A stretch of DNA of 64,000 nucleotides from Anas platyrhynchos (taxonomy: Eukaryota > Chordata > Aves > Anseriformes > Anatidae): NCBI RefSeq assembly GCF_047663525.1, contig NC_092594.1, positions 35,573,001-35,637,000 of the forward strand. Reading direction: 5' to 3'. Under the pieces are notes generated by a model. The model worked only from the letters and a program-made list of their open reading frames with translations, was not told the DNA's origin and searched no databases. The position numbers were made by a program, and so were the translations under genes. Below, in pieces: positions 36,901 through 51,400 of the stretch. Within the stretch, counting starts at the first letter, position 1. Each line of letters opens with the position of its first letter.

Positions 36901-39900
36901 GGTACTATTCAGCATGGGCTGATCTGACAAAGGAAACCAACTTCAACAACTTATTTCATTTGACGATTGAGTCAAATACACAATTCTCTTTGCAATTCTA
37001 GAGAATTAAAAAGAAAAAACCACCAGTTTTCGAGGAGATTCTTTCATCTGTTGTGGCCTTTTCAATTAACCTAAACAGCTGTTTGAAAAGATCTAATAGT
37101 CTTTGAGGCTATGAAGAATCTGCAAGGAATCTGCAAGGAGATGTGCACAAGAATTTTGGAGCTTCCTATAAATTCAGTATCTTCTCTTACTGATGCACAT
37201 GTCCCTTTGTACCTTTTTTTCACACTGACTTGATGCTGAAATTTTGGTTTTGCCATCAAATGAATTTTCTGCATTGCAGAGAAGTTCAGCGTGGTAGGAG
37301 TCTAAGAGAAACAGGAGGGCCCCAACCATGGTGTCACTCATGAAGAAGAAAACCCCCACCTTTTACCACTTTTATGGAACTTACCTTGAAGAACGGTCCT
37401 TGTACCTTCCATTAGAAACAAAAGACAGAACGACCCAAAGGCTGCAGCATGTTCCACTTACCACACACACATACTTACATGAACATCTACAAACCACTAA
37501 AAGCTGAAGGAAAAAGTATGCAAGTCTCATCATAAAGCACATGTCATGAGCCAATTTTTTTTTTTTTTACTTCCATTAGTTATATCAGAGGTTCGTAGTA
37601 TCTGTGCCTCCTCTAACTTTCCACAGGAAAGCAGCAACAAAATGCTGCAGATTCCAAATCATTATTACCTCTTTATCTGTTCCCTACAGTTCCAACTGGA
37701 ATTGCTATTCCAAACTGTGTGAGTTGTGTGCTCTGGAATAGGTGTCTTCAGCTGAAGATCTGTGAGATGAATTCCACAACATAAACATGTTTAGTGTGGG
37801 TTTGGGGTGCTGTCAGCCAGTAGTGTTTTTAGCAAATGAAAATACAGAAGACAACCATAAAAAACAACTTTTTTTTTTTTTTTTCCAAATGTGTATTTTC
37901 ACATATATTTTGCTGGTCTCCAATGCAAAGAAAGACTGCACTAAGGACATTATAGAGGTGACGAGGTATATTTAAGGTTTCTATCAACTGTTTCACCAAA
38001 CGTTGATTTGCTAATTAACCCAGTACTTTCAGAATCACATTTTAAATTGAAATATATTAGTAAGCTGTAACAAAACATTTAGAAACATCATTTTCAGAAG
38101 GTGATAGGTATCAACAAATAATAGAAGAGTGCTTGAAAAATGTTTATGCTTAAAATATAATGAATATTGCACATATCCTGTTCAACAGTTACGCTCTACT
38201 CAATGTATTATAATTGAGCTCTACTGAATTACTTTTCTAGTGAATAAATACTGTACACGCTGTACTGTGAAGAGACATCATGTAATGTATACTAATTAAG
38301 CCATTATATCTGTAGAGAAGATCATATCTGAAATATCAAATTAGCAGGAATTAAACATCTCAAAGGATTAATGAAATGTTATGGAGCCATTCACTTCCAG
38401 GTCAACAGGTTCAATTTCAGCCTAGTTTAATAGTTATAATGAATTTATGTGCTGGAGATAACAATTCTCTGCATCCATTCATAAATCAGGGTAAGAACCT
38501 GCACCAAGAAGAGCAGCCTCTACTCGCACAGCCAGGATGAGGTAGCCAGAACCATTATGCTTGGCCTGCATGTGGCATGGGGCCTTGGGCTCCATGAGAT
38601 CAAGTAACATAGTTGGTGGGTGCAAAACAAGGAGGCAGCAATGAGGGACACCACACACACTCCATCAGTTCTCTTTTCTTGGCCAAGAATTGCCACCCCC
38701 AGCAATAAAGGTGGGGCAGTTTGCGGGCAGAGCATTCAGCTCCTTCTCTTTTATTTGTCCTAAGAGTCCCCTCTGCTTATCCTGGTTCTGATCGCAGCAG
38801 CCCATGCTGCTTCTAGCAGAGGCACAGGCAGCACAAGAAAAAGATGGCGGGAAGAAGAATTATAGCCCACTTTCATAGTAGCTAATAATAGACTATTACA
38901 CTGGAAATACTTCCTCAATCAGAAGTACTGATACCACCACCACGCTGAAAATAAACTGTAGCAGCCTGCATGATATATGATAAAGTGTAAAACTTGCAAG
39001 GTTGTTGTCTTTCAACGACTACAAACAGAATTCAAGAACAAAGAGCATCTAACAGATGTTTACTTTTCTTTCCTGGCACTTGTGTATTTCAAATAATTTT
39101 ATTTTTTCTTAAAAAGGCAAATATGACAACCCAAAAGTTGTAAGGAGCCATTCCAGGACTGCCTTGTCTGCACATTCCCTTGCTTGTCATCTCTCTCAAT
39201 GCTCCTACAACAGTAAATGCATTAAGATCTTTAGCACAATTTGTACTATATACTTAAACTTTGTAGGGCAAGCTAGTGAAGTACAGCTTGCAGTACTGGC
39301 AGTAGAAATGCAAACGCACTTTTACTGATCCATCTTACCTTTTGTCACTTTAGTCACTAATCTCCCTCTTGTATGGTAGGTGTCTTTCAAGTACTCAATT
39401 CCTTCCAACACACTTCTAGACCTATTTTTCCTGTAGCACACTAAGTCACCCAACTGCGATGCAAAGCTTCTACAGATCATCCAGTGCTTGCAATCACTGT
39501 TATTTTATTAAGGTATATATTTTTAAATTACTTTCATTACAATTTAAAATCATTATATGCTCTCCAATTTTAAAAGTGCGATTTTCACCATGGCTTCTCA
39601 AACCAGTGGAAAGCACCATCTGTACTTGTTAATTTTTATCTGTTCAAGCAAGAAAAAAGAAAATACTTAAACAATATATGCAGATGCAATGTATAGTTAA
39701 GCAAGAGTTTAAGAAAAATGTACCTACTGAGATGCAGATGAGCACAAGGCATTCTTGTACTGGGCAATCAAGAGAAGAAGAAAGAAACCCCTCCTAAAGC
39801 ACTTGAGAAAAAAGTTAGGAATAATTCAATATGTAAAGTAAAAAATGAAATTTTCAGCATCCCACTTTGAACAGTAAAAACTCTAGTGCTTTAATGTAGA

Positions 39901-42047
39901 GGGCTAATTCTGTGCTGTGAGTGTACGTGTGTGTGTTTGCATGTGCACCTGTGTATGTACAGCTAGACAGAAGATACCTTTCATTACATCAGTATTGTTG
40001 GAAAAAGCACAACAGCCCTTTGTCGGTATAACATAAGCCAATACTTCTCCCTCAAAACCTTGCCTTTCTCATCACCATCATCATGGCTACAGACTATTTA
40101 CATACAAATTAAAGAAAAAAAATCTCCCTTGGTAAGCTTTACAATTGCAGCTCCGACATTCCAGTGCAATACTTAATCCACTTAAAACAGGCAGTAGAAT
40201 TAAGAAACTTGTGTATTGTCACACTTCATCCTGAATGCTATAAAAACTCTTCTCTGTTCTCCTTAGTCCTAACAGACACAAACATCAAGTCGCATGTCAT
40301 GCAGGAGCCCTGGGTAACGAAACAAGCTTTGACACTGGAGCGAGAAAGAGGCAGCAGCACTGGGGTCGTGGTGTTGCTGGATAAACTATAAGGTCCACAG
40401 GGAAATCTAAGTGGTGTATTTTGCTGTTTACCTTCAGGTGACAATGTCCAAGTGCTTTAACACATCACTGAATGTCTGGTACAAAAACTCCTGTCACTAA
40501 GAATAAAAATGGATGGATGAATAATGGCCAGGCTGGACCTTCTGCCTCTTGCTAGTAGGACTGGGCAAAGATTTAAAAACAGCTTGTAAGCAATATGCTG
40601 CCAATCTAGACCTATATAATCAGGCCTAGAATCATCAGTGTTCAACGTTACAGACACATCGACTTACCTCTGAACAGAAGTAAGTTAGGTAGTTGCTGGC
40701 ATTTCTCTAAGGACCCCCAATTCATTGGCTGAAGTCAGTAAAGAAATTACTTGTTTCACAACCTTTTTATCCAACTATGTTCACAGACAGCGATGAATAG
40801 GTTGTTTTTTCTTTCTTGAAAAACTTGCATTCTGATTAAATTGAATAAATATGATAATCTGTCCTCCACCACGAATAAAAAAGAATGTTTCAAAATACAA
40901 TACACTGTAAAATGTTTTGAATGTCCCCTCCACGTAAAACCCCACCATATGTGAAACAAAATTTTGTTTCAATACAAAAGGAGAAACAACAGCAGAACAG
41001 TAGATACATCTGAACAGAGAAAAGAAAGGGATTTCCCTTTTTTGTTTTCAATCTTTCTGCCTCTTTCTATGTCTTTCTGTAAGATAACATTCAGTAGTTT
41101 CATCAGGTGCAAAGCAACGATAACTCAGACAGTTACAAATAAAAATTAACATGCTGGCTATACGAGGTACTCCATCACAGAAGGCAGAGCTTTACCTATC
41201 TTGTGCGTATTGGTCTCCACAGTAAGAAAGGTGTGGCTTCGGGAAAGGCTGCAGGGTTTTCTTCTTCTTGTGTAGTTGTTTTTTGGTTGTGAGTTTTGTT
41301 TTGTGCTTTTTTTTTTTTTTCTTACACACACAGCATTAGATGGTGGTTTCCTGCAGAGTAGTCGCCCTCTTGGATAAGGTACAACTGTTAAAGCTGTGCA
41401 GTCAAGAAATTGTATTTGTCTACTACCTAATATACTTCCACATCAGCAATCACTTCTATCCAGACTGATCTATCCAGATCAAGTATCTTTAAAGTAATAC
41501 TGGCCTCTGATAAGGCACCCTCATAATTTAAAACACACTTATCCTTGCAAAGCATTCTAGGGCTAAAAATTGTGGTTCTTATAAAATGTTTTTTAGAAGA
41601 AAGCCTTCCTTGAAAATAATTTAACTTATTTTTTTTTTAATTGAACTTTGTGCAACCCTTTCAGGTTGCTTTGAAGAAAAATGTTGAATTAATCCATACC
41701 CTCAAATGCCTTAGAAAGGAGAAAAATCCCAGCAGTAAATCCACCTAATTAAGTGGGGGTGTATCTAGCCCATGGGCTATTACTGCATCTCAGCTTAATA
41801 TTTTTAAACATTCTATATGTGGAACAGGCGGTAAGCTCTCATCATTATTTCTCAAATGAAGCTGAACAGATCTAACCCAAATTACAGCAAGATAAACCAG
41901 ACAAGTTAAGTGATGAAAATTGTACTTTTTCCTCTGCTTTAGGGACGCTCCTGGCTCATCTGTCCTCTGATCAAGGTGAGCCTGATAAAGCTGAAAATTA
42001 CACTGTGTGACTGGATTGTACGAGATTATCTTTCCCCTGAGAAGTCA
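33961..42047. other. Region 3' of OMA1, no gene recognised
   Basis: Lies downstream of the OMA1 poly(A) signal. The longest open frame is 147 codons (minus 35360-34917), a hydrophobic reading without motifs. A slowly evolving-looking AT-rich block lies at about 38,230-38,490. Poly(T)16 is at 35,836-35,851, an irregular GT repeat at about 39,918-39,960, and an 11-bp tandem pair at 37,116-37,137. Confidence 0.6.
37116..37137 (+). repeat. 11-bp tandem duplication, two copies
   Basis: GAATCTGCAAG occurs twice head to tail without mismatch. Confidence 0.8.
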
Positions 42048-42053
42048 TTTATT
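42048..42053 (-). terminator. Candidate OMA1 poly(A) signal AATAAA
   Basis: This is the first canonical AATAAA on the minus strand after the stop codon, about 210 bases downstream. It would give a short 3' UTR. Downstream U/GU-rich support is only modest, so later sites cannot be excluded. Confidence 0.45.
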
Positions 42054-42260
42054 TTAGTAACCCTTGATGAATAAGAAACTTTCTGCTCCAACATGATGAT
42101 CTTCTTGTGTGGGCACAACTCCTTATTGCTTTGAGTGAGAGATCACATAAAAGAAACACAGAATATAGGTGGCTAGATCTTCTTTATGGTTCAAAGACAA
42201 ATGTGCCCTAAAAGACAGACCCTCAGAGACCACGAGTTTCATAAAATGGAATAATTATCG

Positions 42261-42482
42261 TCATTGGTTTGTAGGTTTGACTGCAAAAGTTACTGGCATG
42301 TCTTCCACTTTTTGAGTGTGAGGAAAATCCAGTTTTGGTTTTGAGAGGGGTTGCTCTGTAGAATTTTGAGTTTCTTGAACTTTAGACGATTCCAGGAGAT
42401 GTTGCATGTTAAGTTTGAAAATAAGGCGAGGATCAGGTCCAGAAAGAGATGGACAATTGCAGCGCTCTCTTATTTTAAGAGC
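42261..42482 (-). CDS. OMA1: OMA1 coding exon 8 (C-terminus and stop)
   Basis: The 222 bases encode residues 460-532 plus TGA at 42263-42261. The acceptor TTCACAG precedes 42482. It begins [24 protein letters not shown], which matches the mammalian OMA1 tail, including the CNC pair (Cys467, Cys469) and the PDPRL motif. After about residue 485 the tail is polar, low in conservation and rich in Gln, Lys, Pro and Thr. The exon lies 7.4 kb from exon 7 across the longest intron of the gene. Confidence 0.95.
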   Translation of the reverse strand, partial: ALKIRERCNCPSLSGPDPRLIFKLNMQHLLESSKVQETQNSTEQPLSKPKLDFPHTQKVEDMPVTFAVKPTNQ

Positions 42483-45400
42483 CTGTGAATACATAGGAAA
42501 ACAAATCAAGCTCATTTAAACAAGATAAAAAAAGGTTTCAGACAGTGATTTGGCTTTCCAGTAAGGTCTGCATTTGCATATAAAGCTTAATGAGTATAAA
42601 ATTGAGTCAGGATTGTTACTGAAAAACTTTTCAACAGAAACCAAGATTTCCTGAGAAGAAACACATCTTTTAATATGGTAAAACAATGGAAAGAAAATGA
42701 AGAATGAAAAATGTTATCTTGTAGGCAGTCTCCCAAAGAATGGATAATCTAAAAGGTACCTCTTAAATAAGTATGAAGTTCTCAAACTATTTCATGTGCT
42801 ATTTGTGCACATCAGTAACTTTTACCTTCTAATTTACATTCATATGTAAATTAAAATGACTGCATACTTCATCAGCTATGTTTCATTATTGAAGTAATTA
42901 TATATACAGGCATCTGGCTGGGGAAAAAAAGGAGGGAAAAATCTTCAGTAATGTAACAGACATTTAACTGTTTGGCAGAGAAATCCAGATGGTTTATCGG
43001 TATAGTTAAGGTCCAGTTACACAAGTGATCTCATCTTCAAGAAACATTTGAATACACAGCTTCCAAGTGTTCTCAGAAAACAGATGTCTTTAGAATGTAA
43101 GAATCTATCTGGATTAATAGATTGGCACTAGGAGACAAACTTTAATTAATCCTGCTTACAAAATAACAGAAGTGTCAGAGCTTCCATTTTACATATTAGA
43201 AAGCAGAGGCACAAAGGAGTCAAAGGATTTCATAGAGAAGCAAAATCCATTAGTACAGACACATTTCCTCCAGCTTTGTGTTCTGGCCAATGGATCATTC
43301 TGCCTTGGAGGTAGTGACACTGGATGAATCTTCTCAAAGGCATTGTGGAGCATTGGTATAAAACAGGATAAAGTCAGCTGTTCTAAAGGATGCTTAACTT
43401 GTGTTCATTTTAATGAGGCCAAACGTACTTTTAACTAGTCCATTCAAACAGGCAGTTTATGTTAAAGATGGCAATGGGTAGCACACAAACCAGTTTGACG
43501 CAGTACTTTCCAACTGGTTTTACACAGGCCTACCAGTATCCGTGGATTTTCCTAGAACACTCATACAGCCTTACCAAGTAAAGCAAGCTTCTATCTATTA
43601 CACAGAAAATTTGATGTATAATTTTAGAGGGTTCTACATTCCCGATGAGAGCTATTTTTTCAAGATTTTCAAATAAAATAACAAGTCAAAAATTAGCTTG
43701 ATATTTAGCACTCATCAATGGCCACAGTGATAGTCACTTTTATGCAAGGTTCACTGTATCTTAGCCTCAATCTAGTGACAGAGTAACATCCAGCTTTATT
43801 TTTAATATTTTCATGGGAAAATAAGTTCACGTGTAGAGTTCATTCCATTTTCTTTATAACGATATATTCTAGAAAAGTGATGACCACATCTGTCCTGAGT
43901 TGTGGCCAGGTGCCTCCTGCCAGTTCTAGGGACAGCTATGAGAAAGTGTGTCTGTTCATTCATTCTGCATGGATTACAGAGGAGAAAGAAAGTAAGAGGT
44001 TTTTATAGCAGTTCCACAGATGCACTGTAAAACAGAGTGGGAAATTTTAGTCTGCTTTATATGCACTTGATTTGGTTGAAATACCAAATCAAATATTCCA
44101 GTACACCTGCGTATAAGTATTTACCCATCATTCTGAAACAATTTGGTACTCTTTCATAGGAGACACTGGGAAAAGCTTACTACAGCAGATTGTAAAATAG
44201 AAAAGCTGAGCTTCTTAAATAATTTCTTTGTATGAGGAGGTACCAAAATATTTCTCCCGAACTTTAGTAGAGTGAACTAATAAGAGTTTCATGTACATGG
44301 CTATAAACAAAGAGAATTTAAAGGCAACAACTGGTTTTGGAAAAAGAAAAAATGCATTCTAGGAATGTAGGAAGAGTTTCCCCAGCTGTTTCTTGTTTAA
44401 GTGCAACATTTAAGTTACTGCATATGCAAGTCTGGATTAGGCATGCAAATATTCCTCTTGTCAAACTTTTAAAGAACATGAATAAAGCTCTCAGTATTTG
44501 TTTTTCTACAAGGTGATAGTCCATGTAGTCATCAAGTATAACCATACCACTGAACACTCTTCTGCCTCAGTGACCAATTAAATTCCAAAGTGATGTTTTT
44601 GACAAACCAAGAGTTTTCTCTTGTTCTCTTACAGAACATAAACTGCTGCAAGACTACATTAGCGTCAGGCAGCATTATTCAAGGCAAACGGAAATATAAA
44701 GATTTAGGCTGTATCCTGGAAAGGGCAACATAATCCTCTTTTAAACTAATTTAGCGATTTTAAATCTCACGGGGAGGCTTCCTATATGGCGCCTGGCTTA
44801 TTTCCATGGTTTCACTTATCTCAAATACTGAAGTCACAACAGCAAAGGTCCAAAACAATACTTCAGAGTTAACACTTTCACCCTGTGGGTGTTTTTGTGT
44901 TCTTGCTACACGTAAAGCTGTCAAAGAGAGAAGGAGGCATCTATTCAACACCATCAACCCACATGCCATTAAAGAGACTGCAGTTACGAGAATGCAAAAC
45001 TGTGTTGACGTATGGTCTCACTGTTAAATACATCTAAGACTAAACATTCTTAATAGAGGTAGGCTTTGCATGCATGTATACATGTATGTTTGTGCCTGCT
45101 GTGAAATATTCAACCTTATTCAGGTGTTCTTTCCCTGGCTCTGTTGACTACTGCACTTCTCTTTTGTGCTACCAATGCTGTAGCATCATTAATGTGTCAA
45201 TAACTGGCTGAAGAGCTTACAGTATATTTTCCCGAGAGATAAAACAGCCAACCATGATCAGCCACACTGTACTTTCAAAATCACCAGCAATTTCAAATCT
45301 GATAATTTAATATTGCTCAAGTAAATTGATTTCTGTCAGTTTGGGTAAAAGGACAAGTAAAAGCATTCTTAATGAAGCAAATGCATATCAATTTCAATAA

Positions 45401-48400
45401 GAAAACGTTTCATCATCTGTATACTGAAGAATGTTCTAAATAAAGACAATGGACAGAACCGAGACAAGGTTAACTAGCTGGAGTGAGTACACAGAGGCAC
45501 CTGGAAATTAAGAGCACCGTAATGCTATTCTTTTCAGATTAACTTTAAGAAAGAAATATTGCTGTTCAGAATACAGATCACCTCAATGCTTACTGGCTCA
45601 GAAGACATCAAATAAAATATCAAAATTACTGCTTGTAAGTAGCAAAGGTGAAGCTGTTTTTCTTATCAATATAATTGCAGTCATCTCCTGCAACTTACTG
45701 AGAGGGAAGAAGGCGTAAGAACTAGGGAGGCCTGCCTCACCCTGATGCTTTCAAATAAAACCTAACAGCAAGACAAATGAAGGAGAAAAAAAAAAAAGTA
45801 TTTTTTCTCTCTCAGTGCTCATCTTTCACCACTGTCACAGGTAAGCAGGCTAACTGCATCTCAACCCCTTATAATCTTTTGGAGCGAATTCTACCTCTCA
45901 GGATAAAAGTCACCCTCTTAAGTCCACAAACAAGGCCAAGGGTTAAAATTCTCTTTGTATAAACTGTAATTACCTCGGCAGAGCTGAATTCTGGTCTGGC
46001 CTTGCAACTCTGACAAAAACTACGGAATAGCACAAGCATGCAGCAAAATAAATAAATAAATCAGGAAAGCTGAGTTGCAAACTGAATTACAATTAGCAGG
46101 CATAGAAGGCAACAACAGGTTCTGCAAATGAAGTAGCAGTACAAAGATGATTAGGAGTGGATGGATTTGTTACTTGATAGAGAAAAAAAAGCAACTGATA
46201 TATAATGCTAACACTTCACATCTTCCAGTGATTCTGCGGGCACAGAAAAGGAAAATTGTGACAAAATATTTAAATTTATAGAGAAGATAGAAACATAGGT
46301 CAGTATTTTTTTGTTATTTTCCTACAAATACTTGCACTGATAGGACTTATACTAATATGCTCTAGTACTAGAACTATCTCAGGTAATCTTCACATCATTA
46401 GCAAAGGGCAAATATACCATCCCCTTTTTGAAAAGCAGGAGAAAAAAAAAAGAAAGCAAAATAAATGTATCTTCAATACCCCAATAGACACCTGAGAGAG
46501 GAATAAAGTAAATAACTACCCAAGCAATACAAAAAACGATGAACAGCCAACATGTACAAATCTTGCCAAAATACATTGATTTACTTTTTTTAATTTTTTT
46601 TTTTTTGACAGTTAATTAGCCTAGCAGGCAAAAGAGATGCAATAGAAATGACATGTCCCAACTTAGTAAGTGACTCTGGAAATGATTTCAGTATGGTATT
46701 TCCACAAGGAAGTGTTGGAAACAGGTGTTAGAGTAAATCAAAAATGGGATCTGAGCGAACAACATGATGCCAAAAAAGCAAATGTCATGTCAAGATGAAT
46801 TTTTGTGTCACAGGCAAAGGCTGAGTAGATAACCTTCTGCTTTATTCAGTCTTGCTGAGGCTTCAGCTGATGTACAGTGTTCAGTTTGGACAACTTACAA
46901 GGAAAAAGGTAGACAAGCTGTAGTGAGTCAGAGAACATTAAAAGAAGAGGTTCAGAGATGAACCAGCAGATCCTTCAGCTGCTCTCTGGCTGTATAATTC
47001 CATGATTTTCCTCTCCACAACAACAATAAGCTACTGTACTACAAAATCATTTTAAGATTTCTTTTTCTGAAAAAAACAAAATGTGTAGGGCCTTTGAGTA
47101 TTTCAGCACCTTCCATGTAGGAATTCTAGGAGATTACAGTCTCCCATTTAACAGGGTTATCATTTGGCTGGCATATTCTGTTCTCTTCGTGTACAATCCA
47201 AATTGTTCCAGGCAGAGGGGGAAATCCTTTAAAAACATGACAAATCTTTTTCATTTTCTCTATTTCCTTTCCAGGAGAGTGCTACTTTGCAACTGTTTAT
47301 AGTTCTCTGTTTATTAATTCCTCAGTTTAGCCGTAGCTTGCAACTTGTTCAGAAATGCAGATGCAAGATCTTTAAAACTCATTTGATTGCTCCCTGTCTT
47401 TTAATTATGTGAAAAGAGAATCCTTGTGATATTGCTGCTTTAATTTAAATTTCCTGAGACTGTTAAGTTGTCTCAATGAGACAAGCTATTTCATTACCTG
47501 AACAAAAATTTTTCATTTTGTATCATCAGAGTTTATTGTGAGCTTGATCAGAAGTCTGTAGAGAAACATCTTCACATCCTGAGAAGACCAAAAACTTCTC
47601 ACATATTTTTCCTAGCTATGCTAGCTGGACTAATAATAGGTATTATCTTGTCCTAAAAAACATCACAGCTTCAAAAACACCAGTATATGAAACACAACAT
47701 TTATATCTGTATCTTTACTACAAACTGGTCTATTTAGAGAAAGGGCAATTTCAAAACCAAGTACAAATGCAAAAGCCAGCAGATTTTTTTTCTTTAGGAT
47801 TCCAGCCTTTGTTCCTTGCTTATGATGGATCTGATGCTGAATCTAAGTAGTAGTTTCTTCATAGAGAGATAAAAAGGCTCTTTTAGCTATCTAGCTTCTC
47901 TTGGGCTCTGAACATCTAATGGCCATTAATATATGGTAAACGTACAGTTCTAAAATGCTTTAAGTATGTGAGTGATGACATAAAAAGTTGCTGACATTGA
48001 ACAGCAAAGCCCTGGGATTCCCTTCAAACGCCTGAAATTCAGTTTCAAGGAGGCAACTCTCAGTCAAAGGAGAGTAAACACTTCAGACAAGAAGCCTCCA
48101 ACAACACATCTACATAACTTCTTTAATTTTTTTCCATTTTTTCCAGTATCAGCCTCACTTATCTGTCAACCTTTGTTAAAAAGAAGCCTTCAGCCCCTGC
48201 TTTCTAAACCTACTCCAAAAAATTTGCAAGGTAGAAGGCAAATGAAAACATCTCAGTCCCTATCATACTTTGGAAGAAAGTTTCCTAGCCTCCACAGCTC
48301 TTGTAAGTGAGAGCAGTGATAAAAAGATGAAAGGTTACTCCACCTGCTACACTGCAAGAGATAAGACAAAAATAATACTATGTCTGCTACGACTACACAG

Positions 48401-51400
48401 TTACTAATTTATTTAACTTATTTGCTCAGTCCTGGAGTAAAAAACAAGAAGGTATTTATTTCTATGTTATAAGCCAGTCAATAATTGTATCAAAAATAAA
48501 GCATTCTGAACACTTTGTTCAATCTAACTAAAACAAAGGCTCCAGAAATGTGTATCATTTTCTATTCAGCTGCTCTGAAAATATTACTCATCAGAATATT
48601 CTCACAGCTTGTTTTTGCGAAGTACAGAATTTGTGTGTATTAATTTAAAATATTCAGTCTAGCCATTCTCCAACCTCCTACCTCTTATCTCTGTTTTGAT
48701 TTATGCTCTCACTTAGAATATTTACTGCATTCATTCTAAAAGGATTCGTGAAAATCCTCCTCTTTTCCTCCTTTAAAATCAGTAAACACCTCAACATTTT
48801 AGCACTCTCTCTGCCAATAAATCTTCAACTGTCTTTGCAGCTTAGAACTGAGAAAGATGGTAAGTGACTGGGAATGTAAAAGGGAAAAAAAAAAAAAACA
48901 GGAAGAAGAAATTGCCAATTTGTTATAAGAAAGGAAATTTGCTTTACCTTGCTTGCAAAACTATGCTGTTGTGAAGTGCTCTAATAAACAGCAACTTAAA
49001 AAGAAATCTAATAAACAAGTAGGCAAAAAAATCATGTTATTTTAATGTAGTAAAGAAAAAAATCTGCTTAAAGAAACAGTAAACTAAGACTACTAAACTT
49101 GGAACAGTTCTCAAATAAGGGAACTAGCACTTGGCTAACAACAGAAATTTTTGCTTAATCCACCAGTAAATAATACACCCAATTAAGAGAATCCCCAGGT
49201 AGCTATCTATAAGGCATTCTTCTGAGGGGCAATCCAAAAGAAATAACAGAACAGACTGCAGATAGATGGGCAATCACATGAATTATCTCAATTTCCTTAG
49301 TGGGGTAAAACGTTCTCCCTAATGTGATGGAACAAATAGAGAGATTTGAAGAAAAAAAGCAGGCTGCAAAATCTACAGAGAGCTATCATAACTAGGGCTA
49401 TTCAGAAATCTACTGGGGATCTGACATTATTCTGAGGCATCGTTATACAAGGTGTGTTCAATTCCACAGCAGTGGGAGAGACGGGATAGTAGGGAGCATT
49501 CTCTAGTTGACAGTCTTGGGCTAGTTACTAAAGCAATGAAAGAGAAGACAGTTCAGAGACAGTTTAAGGATGCAACTTAAAATCTGGCTTCCAGAACAGC
49601 ATAAAAGGGAAAAGAGAGTGATACGGGTCTCATTCATTCACATTTATACTTTAAATGCCTTTAAAAAGCAGAAGTATTACAATCTGATTGGAAAACAGGA
49701 AACAAGCCACTGGAATTAACTGCATTTTAGCTGTGCTAGCCTAATGTTTCCTTTTTAATAGAATTATCAGGAAAGTTGAGAGTCTTATGACAGAAAATTT
49801 CTGTATAGGTAAAAGGAAAGGTAAGCATGATGCAACAACAGCTGCTCATGGATTAACGCCAAACTAATTCAGGCAACCTTCCCCAGAGAAAAAGCTCTAA
49901 TTCCTTCAACTGCTCACCTCTGGAATAAGGCGGTCCAAGTGCTCAGCTCTGTTCTCATGTGAAGGGTGCGTGGAGAGCCACTCTGGTAACTTGGGCTGCC
50001 CTTGAATGGCTTCTGCTAATTCCATTTGCTGCCAAAATACACTGCTTGCTCTTACATCCACACAAGCCTGAAAGCAGAAAATAGATGTATTCACCACTGC
50101 TTTTAAGGTAATATGATACACATTCTAATTCCACTGATCTTTACTAAAAACTGCACCTGAATTAGGTAATTCTGGAGAAGGAATAATAGGATTCACAATT
50201 GCTGCCATGTGCTTGTTCTTTTAAAAAAAACACTCAGCTGCTTGTTCCATGTTGTATTTGCTAGACACAATATAGCATAAAGACAAGTTAATCATCTCCA
50301 CAGATTTAAGTAAATTTAAAGGTAAGAGTCAAAAGTAAGCAGTGATAATAATTCACACTTAAACATATCTGAAAACAAGCTGCAAAGGCTTCTCTGCATG
50401 TGATTACACTGCCTTTTAAAAGGGTGATTTTTTTTTTTTGTAATCCACAACAGGTAAAAGTAATTATTGCAGAGAACTATGACTCTCCTATATCTCTCTG
50501 TAGAAGTACCAATTTAAGTATAGAAAGTTGTGGAACATTAAGAATGGTACTTGTGTATCACCCACAATCTTCTTTATACTTTAAGTAGAAGGAAAAAAGA
50601 ACAAGATTTCTTATATTGGTTTTAATTTCTTTAAGAGAAAAAGATGAGTGCTCATATGGGAAGACTCCCCTCCCCAGAACTGTATTAGTGGTACTTTGTC
50701 CTTCGAATTTTATTTCTTGAAGGTATTATTACAAAATTATATCTGCACAAGCAGAGAAATGCTGAGAAGGCACTTTGCTTGTTTCTCTCTGATATGCCCC
50801 TACAACTTCATTGCTATTACAAAGCAGTGAGTTACCCACACAGCAATTATGTTTTTCCATGGATTGCATTAGTCCTCTAGATGACTTTAAACTATAAATG
50901 CAGTTTCAGTCCCAGAACTGAAGTTCATTTTAAAAAGTCTGCATTGAAGAAATATTAATAGGTAATAAGAAAACGGAAATTCTCCTTATGAAATATTAAC
51001 GCTAGATGGTGCTGCTCTCATACATATCTAACACTTAAGAATTATTTATTTCTATTGTACCTAGCTAGAACTGATTGCTATTTAATTTTGATGAATTTAG
51101 AATGAAAACTCACAGGAACAAAAAAAAAGGTGACTCTAAAATGAATTATGGAAAAAGCTTTGAGTAGTTTCTTACCAAATTTTTGTCTTATTTTAGCAAA
51201 GATAGCTTACTTTCACAACTATACTTAAAATAAATTTTAAATACCAGAAGTGCTGATATACTTCATGATTACGAGAAATCACATAATACACAATCATAAA
51301 ATCAGAGTTCTTAATTTTTACTGTATTGTTATGAAAATGAACGCTATATATAAAATTATTTCAAATGCATGAAAACATAGTAAAACATTCCTCAAAAATT

